Source: Ryuthela nishihirai
Lineage: Eukaryota > Arthropoda > Arachnida > Araneae > Heptathelidae
Reading direction: 5' to 3'
Length of the DNA: 64,000 nt
Assembly: GCA_038380435.1 (NCBI GenBank)
Contig: JAWZYU010000034.1
Location: forward strand, 5,128,704 to 5,192,703
The notes below the pieces were generated by a model, which saw only the letters and a program-made list of their open reading frames with translations, had not been told where the DNA came from and did not search any database. The position numbers and the translations under genes were made by a program. Positions 55,672 through 64,000 of this stretch are shown here, piece after piece (the stretch's first letter is position 1; the number at the start of each line of letters is the position of its first letter).

Positions 55672-55996
55672 GACCAAATTGATGACGTCAGTTAAGTATG
55701 ATATAGTCACCTCTTATATTTCTAATTCTAATATTATTACTGGTGGACTGTGTGCTAATCTTTACACTAATGTTTACCTATAAATATATTTTATTTGGGA
55801 AAAAATTATTTATATTAATTAGAATTATTATATTTGATAATAAATACAAATAATTTTATTTCTAAATAAAATATATTTATAGATAAAAATTAGTGTAAAG
55901 GTTAACACAAGATATCACCAGTGATAATATTAGAATAAAAAATATAAGAAATGTCTATATAGTAAGATTACTCAAATGACGTCATAAATTGTGCCA
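55672..55996. repeat. foldback element before TMED10
   Basis: Arms 55672-55830 and about 55838-55996 are inverted copies around a loop of a few bases, with scattered mismatches. Matching blocks include CTTTACACTAAT, CTATAAATATATTTTATTT and CTAATATTAT. Each arm has the CRE-type word TGACGTCA near its outer end (55682 and 55979). No coding content. Confidence 0.85.
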
Positions 55997-56534
55997 TTGG
56001 CCTTCTGTTATAGGAGGTGTTGCTGCAGCACACCACTACGTATCTCCAAGTCGTTTCTTAGGCTTTTTGATGTGGAAGAAAATTGACACCAAGTGCTTTG
56101 GTTTTAAAAAACAGTTTCTTATCGCCGATTTAAGGCGTATCAGATGGTCAATTGTCCAACACTTTGCACACGCAGCTCGTAATGGAATGGAACGATAACT
56201 CGAAAGAATTTTGTGAACCTTTCCTGACTTGGAGAAGGTCAAGACGATACCCATCTGCTAACAGTCCGGAAACTGCTCCTCGGGAAAAATGCGGTCGAAA
56301 CATCCGATCCTTACCACCTGCATGATCCTTACTTGATGTTAATGTGTTTGAAAATATAGTGTATAGATTCACCTTCCGTATTCTTCTAAGAATTGTGAAG
56401 GAAGGAAGAAAACAACTTTTTTAACGTCAAACGCCACGTCCAGTAGAAGTATCGTTGTGGAAAAACGGAACTCGTTGACATAGCAGTTGTGGAAATAAGT
56501 GATATTGTAGCATTAGACTTTTAATTTAGCAGAT
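55997..56534 (+). promoter_or_regulatory. region upstream of TMED10, with an unassigned 69-codon ORF
   Basis: This stretch lies between a foldback repeat and the TMED10 start codon and should include the TMED10 5' UTR and promoter. It is less A+T-rich than the DNA to its left. An ORF at 55989-56198 contains a possible acceptor (TTATAG at about 56012) and ends IVQHFAHAARNGMER before a stop. It could be the last exon of a plus-strand neighbour or chance; I recognise no family in it. Confidence 0.35.
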
Positions 56535-56711
56535 ATGGATATAATAAATCCCATTTTAGTACTGATGTGCTTTTTAGCTACTACGTATGGTTTGATGTTT
56601 CGACTTCCTCCAAATAGCCGCCGGTGCCTAAAGGAAGAAATTCATAAAGGCGTGCTTGTTAGTGGGGAATATGAGCTGAGTGAAGCAGCGGGGCAGAAAG
56701 CAGATTTAATG
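56535..56711 (+). CDS. TMED10: TMED10-like p24 cargo receptor, coding exon 1
   Basis: This is the first coding exon (59 codons) of a p24-family type I membrane protein of the TMED10/p24-delta type, which cycles between ER and Golgi in COPI/COPII vesicles. Residues 1 to about 19 form a hydrophobic signal peptide (LVLMCFLATTYG). The mature part begins MFRLPPNSRRCLKEEIHKG. This matches the start of the TMED10 GOLD domain, with the conserved Cys and the EEIHK block, followed by LVSGEYELSE. The exon ends TTAATG|GTAAGA, a good donor in phase 0; the open frame read past this point is intron. The second half of the GOLD domain, the coiled coil and the C-terminal membrane helix were not found up to 64000, so intron 1 is longer than 7.2 kb. 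Confidence 0.92.
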
Positions 56712-56954
56712 GTAAGATTAGTGTAAAAGAAAAATTATTTTACGACTTATTTAAATGTGAAACTCCTAGACCACCACAATATGATCGAGGTAATTTAGTT
56801 GAACAATCGACTTTCAATAGCTGAGTAAAACCACGAAATAAAGTGACCATAGAACCGAAAGTGTCCGTTTGTAAACTGCAACTTCAAATCAATATAAAAT
56901 GGATTTAACTTTTATTTGACAACATAATTTCCACTCCACTACTTTTGCCAAGAA
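56712..56954 (+). other. start of TMED10 intron 1
   Basis: Intronic, A+T-rich, no feature recognised. The intron continues to the end of the window, where the repeats listed below lie. Confidence 0.5.
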
Positions 56955-57185
56955 AGTGGGTGGGTATGGCTCAATCTGTATGGTCCAGGGTCATAATCTG
57001 CAGTTACGAAGTTTGAGTCCCAACTGAACCAGTGTTCAGATTTATCTCACAAAATTCTCAGCTCTGCCCTAAGTCAGTAGGGAACACAGGTGGACTTGGA
57101 AGGGATGTTAAGAGAGCCCTGTGTGCAGGAGAACCATACTCTATACATGGTAAAGAACATGCTGGGTTGCAGTGCACTTCACAGT
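56955..57185 (+). repeat. SINE2 copy, old, with tRNA-like head
   Basis: Head GGTATGGCTCAATCTGTATGG with the anticodon-like GGTCATAATCTGCAG and box B-like GTTTGAGTCCC, followed by the AAGTCAGTAGGGAACACAGG body, shortened by deletions. Confidence 0.75.
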
Positions 57186-57289
57186 CCTTGGCTGCCTTTT
57201 TTTTTACACACAAAAAAATCCCATTTCGATGATTCCCACAACCCATCAGACCTTAACTCAAACAGATTTCTCGAAAAAAAGTTTTTTTT

Positions 57290-58280
57290 TGTTATCATGG
57301 TAATAACTCAAGTTTATGTCAAACACAAAGTACCATTACCACGATAATGGTAATTTGCATTGTAAATGTAGCAAAAAAACCAGTGATCCCTCAAACCACA
57401 AATTACTAAAAAGAATTTTAATTGTTAAAAAATAACATAATTCCACAAACCAAGACAACACAACATTGCCTTCCCACAAAGCACAAATTCCTCCAATCTT
57501 TATTCCCCGCCCTACCCACGGTCAGTAGGGGACACCGATGGGCTTGGAAAGGCCGCCGTCCGTCGGATGGGACGTTAAGCCGTGGCCCCGTGTGCAGGAG
57601 AGCCATACCCTGTGCACGTTAAAGAACACGCTGGATGGCCTTGACGGGAGGCTACCATCTGTCTCCCAACAGCTGTTCCAGTGGGTCCCCTCCCCCAACC
57701 TTCTCTGAGCCTTCGGGGTCCATGTGACCTGGTCATTTAGCCCATGGTGTGCAAAAAAGTGCCGCTCAGAGGTAAAACAACCCAACCCAAACCTCCAATC
57801 TTTCCCCCCTCTTTTCCCAATACTTAAAACACTCATGAATATATTTTTAAAAACTAAACTCCTAAATCAAGTCACACATACAAAAATTAACCTAAATTAC
57901 CAGAAATAATTTAATCGAATAAAAATCTTAAAAATAAGAAAATCATGAACAATGCACTGCCATTCTGCATTATAAAAAACCCCTGAAACTAAACTCATTA
58001 GAGACAACACATACCAAAAAACAAGAAAATCAGGAACAATCCAAATTATAAAAAAAGCTCCAAGAGCTAAATGATACCATTATAGACTAAGCAACAAAAA
58101 AAACATTCCCAACATTAACCTGCAATATCTATCACAATGCTAATTATATTTATGCATCTGTTAGTATATAACCCATCATTTTCAGCAATTAAATATCCTT
58201 ATTAAGCATCTTAACCACAAACAGTAATAAAATTAAAAACAAATATTCAATTCCATAACTAAAATATATCAATACTATTA
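57290..58280 (-). repeat. repeat family R3, copy 2
   Basis: Complement of the 16240-16990 repeat, about 75% similar by eye, interrupted by an SINE2 at 57502-57791. Its 58104-58211 end recurs in inverted orientation at 59083-59190. Confidence 0.65.
57502..57791 (+). repeat. SINE2 copy, young, 5'-truncated
   Basis: Flanked by an exact 12-bp duplication CCTCCAATCTTT (57490-57501 and 57792-57803). The 290-bp copy lacks the tRNA head. It has the clearest body sequence, rich in intact CpG, and ends GGTAAAACAACCCAACCC. Confidence 0.93.
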
Positions 58281-59190
58281 ATGTTCATAACCAGAAATAT
58301 TAATAAAAACACGCATAAGCACATTGAATTAAGCTATCGGAAAAACTACAGACTGCCCTCCATTAAAAAACAATTCACATTTCTCCTTAAAAAAAATCCC
58401 CAGAATAACTCTTAATCTTTCTGTCTCCATTATGAATTGTGATTTTTCCACACTGACAATTCTACATCCAAAATCTCTATGTAAAACAAATTCCACCAAA
58501 CCCTTACAAATATTTCCAATAAATCATATTTATAACATTAAAAATAAATATAAGTATCTAACAAAGTTAATATATTCATTGCATTCCAATAATAATAATT
58601 ATACTATGCATAACTACTAACAATCACTCAATTCAACTCAAAAATCTATAATGAGATATGTGCCCATTACAACTGCCATGTTCACTCTCACACATAAAAA
58701 CTTCATTCTTTCACTGAACATACTCCACTCCCATTACATTAGAATTCTCTGAAAACACACTGTACACATTTTTCCAAAAGCTATTTTTTTAAAACACCTA
58801 ATGTGATGCCCCATCGTTCACTTTTGCTTTACCTTAACCAGTTTTGTTTAATTTACATTATATTTATCATTTTGGGGATTTTTTATTTCCTTTTTGGCAT
58901 CACAGCGCTCATTTCCAATAGTTAGGAGTTGCGCATGCGCAACTCCGATCTTCCGACTGTCTCCCGCTAAACGCATGCACAAGGACACACCCCCTCTTGC
59001 GTCATAGCTTGCGTCGTTCGTCATTTTATGTTAATGTCTTTCCCGGCGTGCAACATGACACGCCGGCTCTTGTCTTTTAAACCTGCTTAATAAGGATATT
59101 TAATTGCTGAAAATGATGGGTAATATACTAACAGATGCATAAATATAATTAGCATTGTGATAGATATTGCAGGTTAATGTTGGGAATGTG
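58104..59190. repeat. inverted repeat pair, arms about 105 bp
   Basis: Bases 58104-58211 and 59083-59190 are inverted copies with only one or two differences (GATATTTAATTGCTGAAAATG ... TAGCATTGTGATAGATATTG). They enclose about 870 bp. The inner part includes the perfect 20-bp palindrome GAGTTGCGCATGCGCAACTC (about 58926-58945) and the hairpin GGCGTG/CACGCC near 59046. This is either a composite element with long inverted ends or a chance pairing of R3 copies. Confidence 0.7.
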
Positions 59191-61487
59191 ACCTGCGAGT
59201 CACAGTGAGAGTGGAGTTAGAAGCGCATAGAGTGCAGAGGCACTCAGCAGAAGCAGAGAGTGAGTGTAGAGAGAGAGTGAGTGCATGCAGGCATAGAGTG
59301 CAGAGGCACTGAGTTTGATGTATCTTCTTCATTGATGTCTTGGTGAGTTGAACTATTTTGGAAATAAATCTATTTGTTATTTTAAACCTTTTGAGTCAGT
59401 ACAATTTTTTCTCTTCAGCAACTCGAATTTAGATTAATAGCATCTAGACTTTTGACAATCAATTTTGATTCTAACTATTTACTCATTAATGCTCGCTGGC
59501 ATTTTGAACCCTACTTTAAACTTAGTCTACTTTTTTAGTAATTTGTTAATTATTGCCTGGCACCCTTATCAGCTATCCGGAGCATAAAACTAATTGGATC
59601 AAAAGAAGGGTCCAACTTTAAAGCATTATTGCATTTATTTGGAGCGTTACACTAACACCCCACTAAAAACTTTCTACTTTTTACCACTTCATTTCCTCAT
59701 ATTTCATACTTTTGCCATTTTCTTCCATACAACAAAACATACATCCTGCTAAATACAAACGCATGATTAAAAATAGGTCTGACCTCTCCCCTACCTCCTT
59801 CAAACCCTCACTCCAAAGAACTTGCTTAAAACATCCCTTCCACACACACACACACACATAGCCACAAAAAGTACTGAACTTCCACTTCTGAATAACCTGG
59901 CTATAAAATTATTACAAATATAATATATATTATAATTATAAAAACATTATGAAACAGTTGACTAACACTTTCAACAACAACCCTCCTAATATTAAATAAT
60001 TTCAATTCCTAAATACTGTAAATAACTTTTTATTTACCATATTTTAACCAAATTTTGAAAAAAAAAAAGAGGAATAGATTACCCCTTTTCTATATGTCAT
60101 GAAAAACTCCTTATGAAATTCATATTACACATATCCACTTACCTGTGACCATATCACGAGTTATACAAGCAGAATATCCAAACATTCACATCAAATCACA
60201 CACATGATACGTGACTTAATATTATCTACCCAAAAGAAACAAATCATAGAACCATAGGCCACCAACAGCCCATGGTTACTCTTAACGTTACGTTTCTATG
60301 TCATACTTTATGCTTTGACGTCATACATTTCCTGAGCAGTGCCATCTCTTAGCTGAGGATCATGAAAAGTCCTGGCAGAAATGAGAATTCATAAATGTAT
60401 GTGTGAATATTTATCACCAAAAAATTATAAAAATTCATTATTCTGCTTGTTTCTGCTGTCTAGTAACAGGCATCATTTTCATTGCTTACTGTTTTTTGAA
60501 CATTTGCAATATGGAATATGCACTGTTTGTGTTAAGTTTATATTAAAAAGATTTTTGTTTCTAATCCTACAGTCATAATTCTGTTTCATATTAAACTTTT
60601 GGCTCCATTACTAAAGAAGCCACCAAAAAACATAGTCATGTAGGGAGTGAATCAGTCAAGTTTAAAATCAAAAGATCATGCTGATAATCTCATTATTGCA
60701 TGTTTTAAAAAAATCACCAAAATATCATCTGTGGAACTTGAGCCCATATGATTATTCAGTATGAAAAATAAAAAATAAAAAAATTGGATTGCAAAACATC
60801 TGGATAAGGCATGATTTGCTGATTGAGACTGGATTTTTTTTTTTCTTGGATAACGTTCCCAATGTATGGATGTGCATTAACCAGTAACAAAAGAATGCCT
60901 CTTTGATCTAGTGGCAGCACATTTTCTAGTAATTCATTGCAAAGCTGCAGAATTTTCTCTGAGTTGACTTGTACTGTAATGGTTTTGGCACTTTCCAACA
61001 TCTGAAAATGGTTGATTCGGCAATTGTCCACCAAATGCAAAGCATTTCTTCTAGGATGAAGATTTGACTTTGAAGTGTTTTGCCAGATTCTTAGATGACA
61101 GCCATTGGTATGACTGTTTATTGCAATATATAACCTGTTTCTCTTCACAAGTGGAAATTCAATCCAAAACTGGTGTGCAGTTATATTGGAAATAAGTGAA
61201 GAACAGGTTGAGTCAAATCAACATCATGATCTTTTTATTTGGGATAATCTTGCAGCATCTTGTCATCAGAGTTTTGCTGTAGAGATTTTGCCATTTACAA
61301 TATCTTAAAATGGATGATTCCAGCTGTTGTCCACTAAATGCGAAGCATTTCTTCTGCAATGAAGATCTGATATTGAACTTAGACCCCAATTTAATTATAT
61401 GCTATATCCTTCCCAAATGCATTGCATGTGTTTTAAGCAACCTGAGATGCTTTTCTGCGAAGTTTAAATTTGTAAAGCAAATTACTA
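59191..61487. other. TMED10 intron 1 DNA, nothing firmly recognised
   Basis: There is a GAGAGAGTGAGTG-type purine-rich stretch at 59200-59310 with an internal duplication of CATAGAGTGCAGAGGCACT, a (CA)n tract near 59840, and a segment at 59680-59760 similar to the 85-bp insert at 61805. The ORF at 60756-61148 shows no family motif. Confidence 0.4.
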
Positions 61488-61804
61488 CACACACTGGCCA
61501 CTGAATTAGAAACCTTTTTGCAGATGTATGTAAACTTCACTTGCACAGCATATATGCAAAATAAGTGGTCACGTGTATCACCACATGATCTAGGCAACTA
61601 TTTAAGATGCTGCTTGTCAATAGTGTCGATCACAATGGGAAAAACAAAGGATCTTTCGGGTTTTGATAAAGGTCTTATTGTGGGTGCCCGTCTGGCTGGA
61701 TGTATGGAGTAACAATTTTAAAAACAAAGCTGACTGGTTTCTCAAAAGGTGAGATCTCGGGTTTTTAATCGGTGGGAAAACAGCCTACATTGCTTGTCTA
61801 AGAG

Positions 61805-61889
61805 GCGTGTATTTTTACCACTTCATTTCCCCACATTCCAAATTTTTGCCATTTTCTTCCATACTCACAACTGAATTCCATACTACATC
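61805..61889 (+). repeat. 85-bp insert with 12-bp target duplication
   Basis: CTTGTCTAAGAG lies at 61793-61804 and again at 61890-61901, with 85 bases between. The insert (TTTTTACCACTTCATTTCC ... TTTGCCATTTTCTTCCATA) resembles 59680-59760. It could be a fragment moved by LINE machinery. Confidence 0.8.
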
Positions 61890-62736
61890 CTTGTCTAAGA
61901 GTAATGCGGGTTTTTAAGTGTGGCGCGACGACAATCTGTCAGGAATGAGATTGCCATCATCTGAGAAGGCTTGTACTGCGAAACAGAACTTCCTGTGTGC
62001 AGCAATTGATCAAAGCATTCAGTGAAGGCTGTTCCCAACCCATAGCTCAGTGAACTATGCGCAGGGAATTGAAGAGGATCGATATTAGCAGTCGCATGCC
62101 TATACAGAAACCACTGAAGAATCAGAAAGTTCATCTACGGTGGTGTCAGAAACACTGTGACTGGACACTGAAAGACTGGAAAAAAGTTGTGGTCCAACAA
62201 GTCGTGGTACACCTTTTCTGTACCAATGGTAGGCAGAAAGTTTGGTGGTAGCCCCATGAAGCAATGGACCCAGCTTGCCTTGTAAACACAATTCAAGGTT
62301 CTAGAGGTGTGTCATGTTGTGGGGCACGTTCTGTTGGTATGAAACAGGTCCCCTGATATTCCTGGAAGATCGGGTGTCCTCCAAAGATTATTTGTACATT
62401 GTTGCTGATCAAGTCCATCCTGCAATGTTAACTTTTTACCCAGCAGGTGATGGCTGTTTCATGGACAACAATGCTACTGTCCATCATGCAAGATGTGTTC
62501 AGCAGTGGTTCAGTGAGCATGACAGCGACTTTCGTCATCTTCCCTGGCCACTAGAAATCCCGGATCAGAATCCCATTGAGAATGTATGGGACATGTTAGA
62601 AAAGCAGATCTGGGAGCAAAGCCCTCTTCCTTCAAATCTGAGCCAATTAAAGGACTGTCTGTGAATGCCTGGTATGCTAGAGATGTAAAGGCACTCCAAC
62701 ACCTTGTGGAATCTATGCCAAACTGCATATGTGCTG

Positions 62737-63590
62737 GTGCCCAGTCACGTCGGGATTAGGGGCAATGACTTGGCAGATGCTGCTGCCAAGTCAGCCACGC
62801 CCCTGTCCCACTCTCCGTTGCCGGTTCCCTATCTGGATTTCCGGCAGCGTTTTACCACCGAGCTCCGGGCACAGTGGCAGAGATCTTGGTCGGAACAGCT
62901 TACGAGCAAGCTCTTTGAGATCAAACCTATCATTGAACCATGGCAGTCTTGTTATCGCAGGAATCGCAAGGAGGAAGTTGTACTTGCTCGGCTCCGCTTA
63001 GGTCATTCGTTTCTTACTCATTCATTTTTTCTGCGGGCGGACGACGTACCTAAGTGTGAGTTTTGTGACACCATTTTAACTATCAAACATATTTTAATTC
63101 TTTGCCCATGTTTTAATCTTGATCGATGTTTGTTTTTTACATTTCATGATTTTACGTCCGAGCCCCTTACACTCGGACATCTTTTAACTGATCATTGCTT
63201 TTTACCTCCAATTTTTGCATTTTTGAAGTTTACAGGTTATTTTAACAGGTTATGATTTTACGGCTTTGTTATTTATTCAGCATCTGACCTAGGTCATTTA
63301 CACCTAGGTTAGTTTTATCCATTGTATATACTGTATATATATATAAATATTTGTTCTTTTACACAAATTTTTATCATGGTTTTTTGTTATATATATTTGT
63401 TGGTTTTGTCTTTACTTGTTTTACACTTGTTGCTATTTTTGTAGTGTATTTTATCATCTTTAGATGTTGCTTTTAACATTGGTTGTAGGTTTCCACGATT
63501 TTTATCTCTTATTTTTCTATTTGTCTTTGTCTGGCGCATTATGGCCTTAGTTGCCGATGCGCCAATAAACCTCAAACAACAACAACAACA
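62737..63590 (+). mobile_element. LINE 3' fragment with RNase H end, inserted in the Tc1 element
   Basis: A 12-bp duplication GCATATGTGCTG (62725-62736 and 63591-63602) flanks this 854-bp insert, which ends in a (CAA)n tail. Its reading frame runs to 63255. It starts in the last RNase H block (VPSHVGIRGNDLADAAAKSA) and continues to a zinc-finger-like tail (LARLRLGHSFLTHSFF...CEFCDTILTIKHILILCPCF). That pattern is typical of I/Jockey-group LINE ORF2 C-termini. It is 5'-truncated, and differs from the RTE-like family, which shows no RNase H here. The 3' UTR is about 330 bp. Confidence 0.88.
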
Positions 63591-63671
63591 GCATATGTGC
63601 TGTAATTCAGGCTAAAGGAGGTCCAACTCTGTATTGAATAAAGGTTTCTAATTCAATGGCTGGTGTGTGAG

Positions 63672-63801
63672 ATAATTCACTGAAATAAATTTGGTTGCCC
63701 TGTGTGGGATTTGAATCCACATCTCCCAAAAAGAACATTTCTGGAAGACTTGGTTTGAATCCCAGTCAGGGCAATCATTTTATTTTCAGCTAATTATTTC
63801 A
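63672..63801. repeat. second foldback with tRNA-like arms
   Basis: Arms about 63675-63719 and 63745-63800 are inverted copies (ACTGAAATAAATTTGGTTGCCCTG against CAGGGCAATCATTTTATTTTCAG). Each carries a tRNA T-arm-like word: complement TGTGGATTCAAATCCCACA on the left and TTGGTTTGAATCCCAG on the right, followed outward by an acceptor-like CAGGGCAA. The phrase ATTTCTGGAAGACTTGG parallels GTTTCTGGAGAGATACGG in the foldback at 15161. It directly abuts the Tc1 right end. Confidence 0.75.
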
Positions 63802-64000
63802 ATGTTTCTTGTCTACAGGACATTTTTCTGTGATACTTTTTTACTGAACTCTAGTTGTAGTTGTCATGGTTTTGCTGATGTAAAATGATTAAAAAATGCT
63901 ACTTTCATTAAGCAAATTGTAGCAGATAATAATTAATCTAAGAACCTTTCGAATGTCATGTTGAACATAGTTGACATCTATCAGATCTAAATTTATGACA
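63802..64000. other. TMED10 intron 1 DNA, nothing recognised
   Basis: A+T-rich, no feature. Confidence 0.4.

Larger units (their letters stand above)
61488..63672 (+). mobile_element. Tc1-like transposon with two nested insertions
   Basis: Inverted ends: left CACACTGGCCACTGAATTAG followed by AAACCTTT; right complement CACACCAGCCATTGAATTAG followed by AAACCTTT. The transposase starts GKTKDLSGFDKGLIV (61636). It is then badly broken to 62300 and readable again at 62314-62664 (MLWGTFCWYETGPL, DNNATVHHARCVQQWF, IPDQNPIENVWDML). I count 37 residues between the Asp and Glu. The C-terminus is split by a LINE, and CAVIQAKGGPTLY follows after 63600. Stops in the N-terminal half make it inactive. Confidence 0.85.

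Noticed and set aside
60756..61148. 130-aa minus-strand ORF as a gene
   Set aside because: No recognised motif. Its partial similarity to DNA at 61200-61400 suggests a repeat, but I could not define one.
1..64000. CRISPR array, bacterial operon, prophage or rRNA genes
   Set aside because: No regularly spaced identical repeats, ribosome-binding sites with packed genes, or rRNA sequence; all signals are those of an animal nuclear genome.

Overview
This is a window of nuclear DNA from an animal, most likely an invertebrate and plausibly an arthropod. I infer this from spliceosomal exons of two conserved metazoan genes, high A+T content, and a dense load of DD41D mariner, Tc1, pogo, piggyBac and hAT-like transposons, RTE-like LINEs and tRNA-derived SINEs. 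Species cannot be fixed from sequence alone. Nothing bacterial or viral was recognised.

Host genes. (1) A RHOU/RHOV-type Rho GTPase lies on the minus strand. Exon 1 (39711-39903) carries the P-loop and switch I, and exon 2 (6262-6320) carries the DTAGQ switch II motif. The splice phases match, so intron 1 is about 33.4 kb and fills the left half of the window. The remaining exons should lie beyond position 1. A likely promoter with a perfect CRE palindrome lies at 39904-40260. (2) The first coding exon of a TMED10 (p24 family) cargo receptor lies on the plus strand at 56535-56711; its later exons should lie to the right of the window. Nearly everything else recognised is mobile or repetitive DNA.

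Layout. 1-1905: RTE-like LINE, one premature stop in the visible part. 2191-4723: pogo/Tigger element with TIRs, TA duplications and a 383-bp GT-AG interruption. 6262-6320: RHOU exon 2. 7150-9720: decayed RTE copy. 11451-12084: hAT-like MITE. 13353-14821: mariner with an intact 358-aa DD41D transposase. 15161-15575: foldback with tRNA-like arms. 17312-19171: intact piggyBac-type ORF in which one catalytic Asp is Asn. 20691-21185: hAT MITE with an 8-bp duplication. 21600-26144: RTE copy interrupted by a third mariner family, itself interrupted by a SINE. 27150-30000: old RTE pieces, a degenerate tandem array and a long foldback. 30600-33920: Tc1 relics and SINEs. 34757-37525: RTE copy with a 306-aa endonuclease reading frame. 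39711-40260: RHOU exon 1 and promoter. 41097-44610: Tc1-like element interrupted by a 1.9-kb degenerate array and by a SINE. 47525-50985: RTE relic containing a hairpin, a 57-bp tandem repeat, an intact second DD41D mariner and a mariner-derived MITE. 55672-55996: foldback before TMED10. 56955-59190: SINEs and an inverted repeat family. 61488-63672: Tc1-like element interrupted by an 85-bp insert and by a LINE 3' end with a 12-bp duplication. 63672-63801: second tRNA-like foldback.

The window is best read as a nested record of transposition. RTE copies were hit by mariners, mariners and Tc1 elements by SINEs, and a Tc1 element by a LINE. Two SINE families recur: SINE1 (about 200 bp, five copies) and SINE2 (about 400 bp, tRNA-Met-like head, eleven copies or fragments). 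The RTE element is a candidate mobiliser of the SINEs, but no shared tail proves this. The strongest candidates for something undescribed are the tRNA-like foldback family, the SINE2 copy with a perfect 32-bp snap-back, the array inside the Tc1 element, the possible intron in the pogo element, and the intact piggyBac ORF with an altered catalytic residue.
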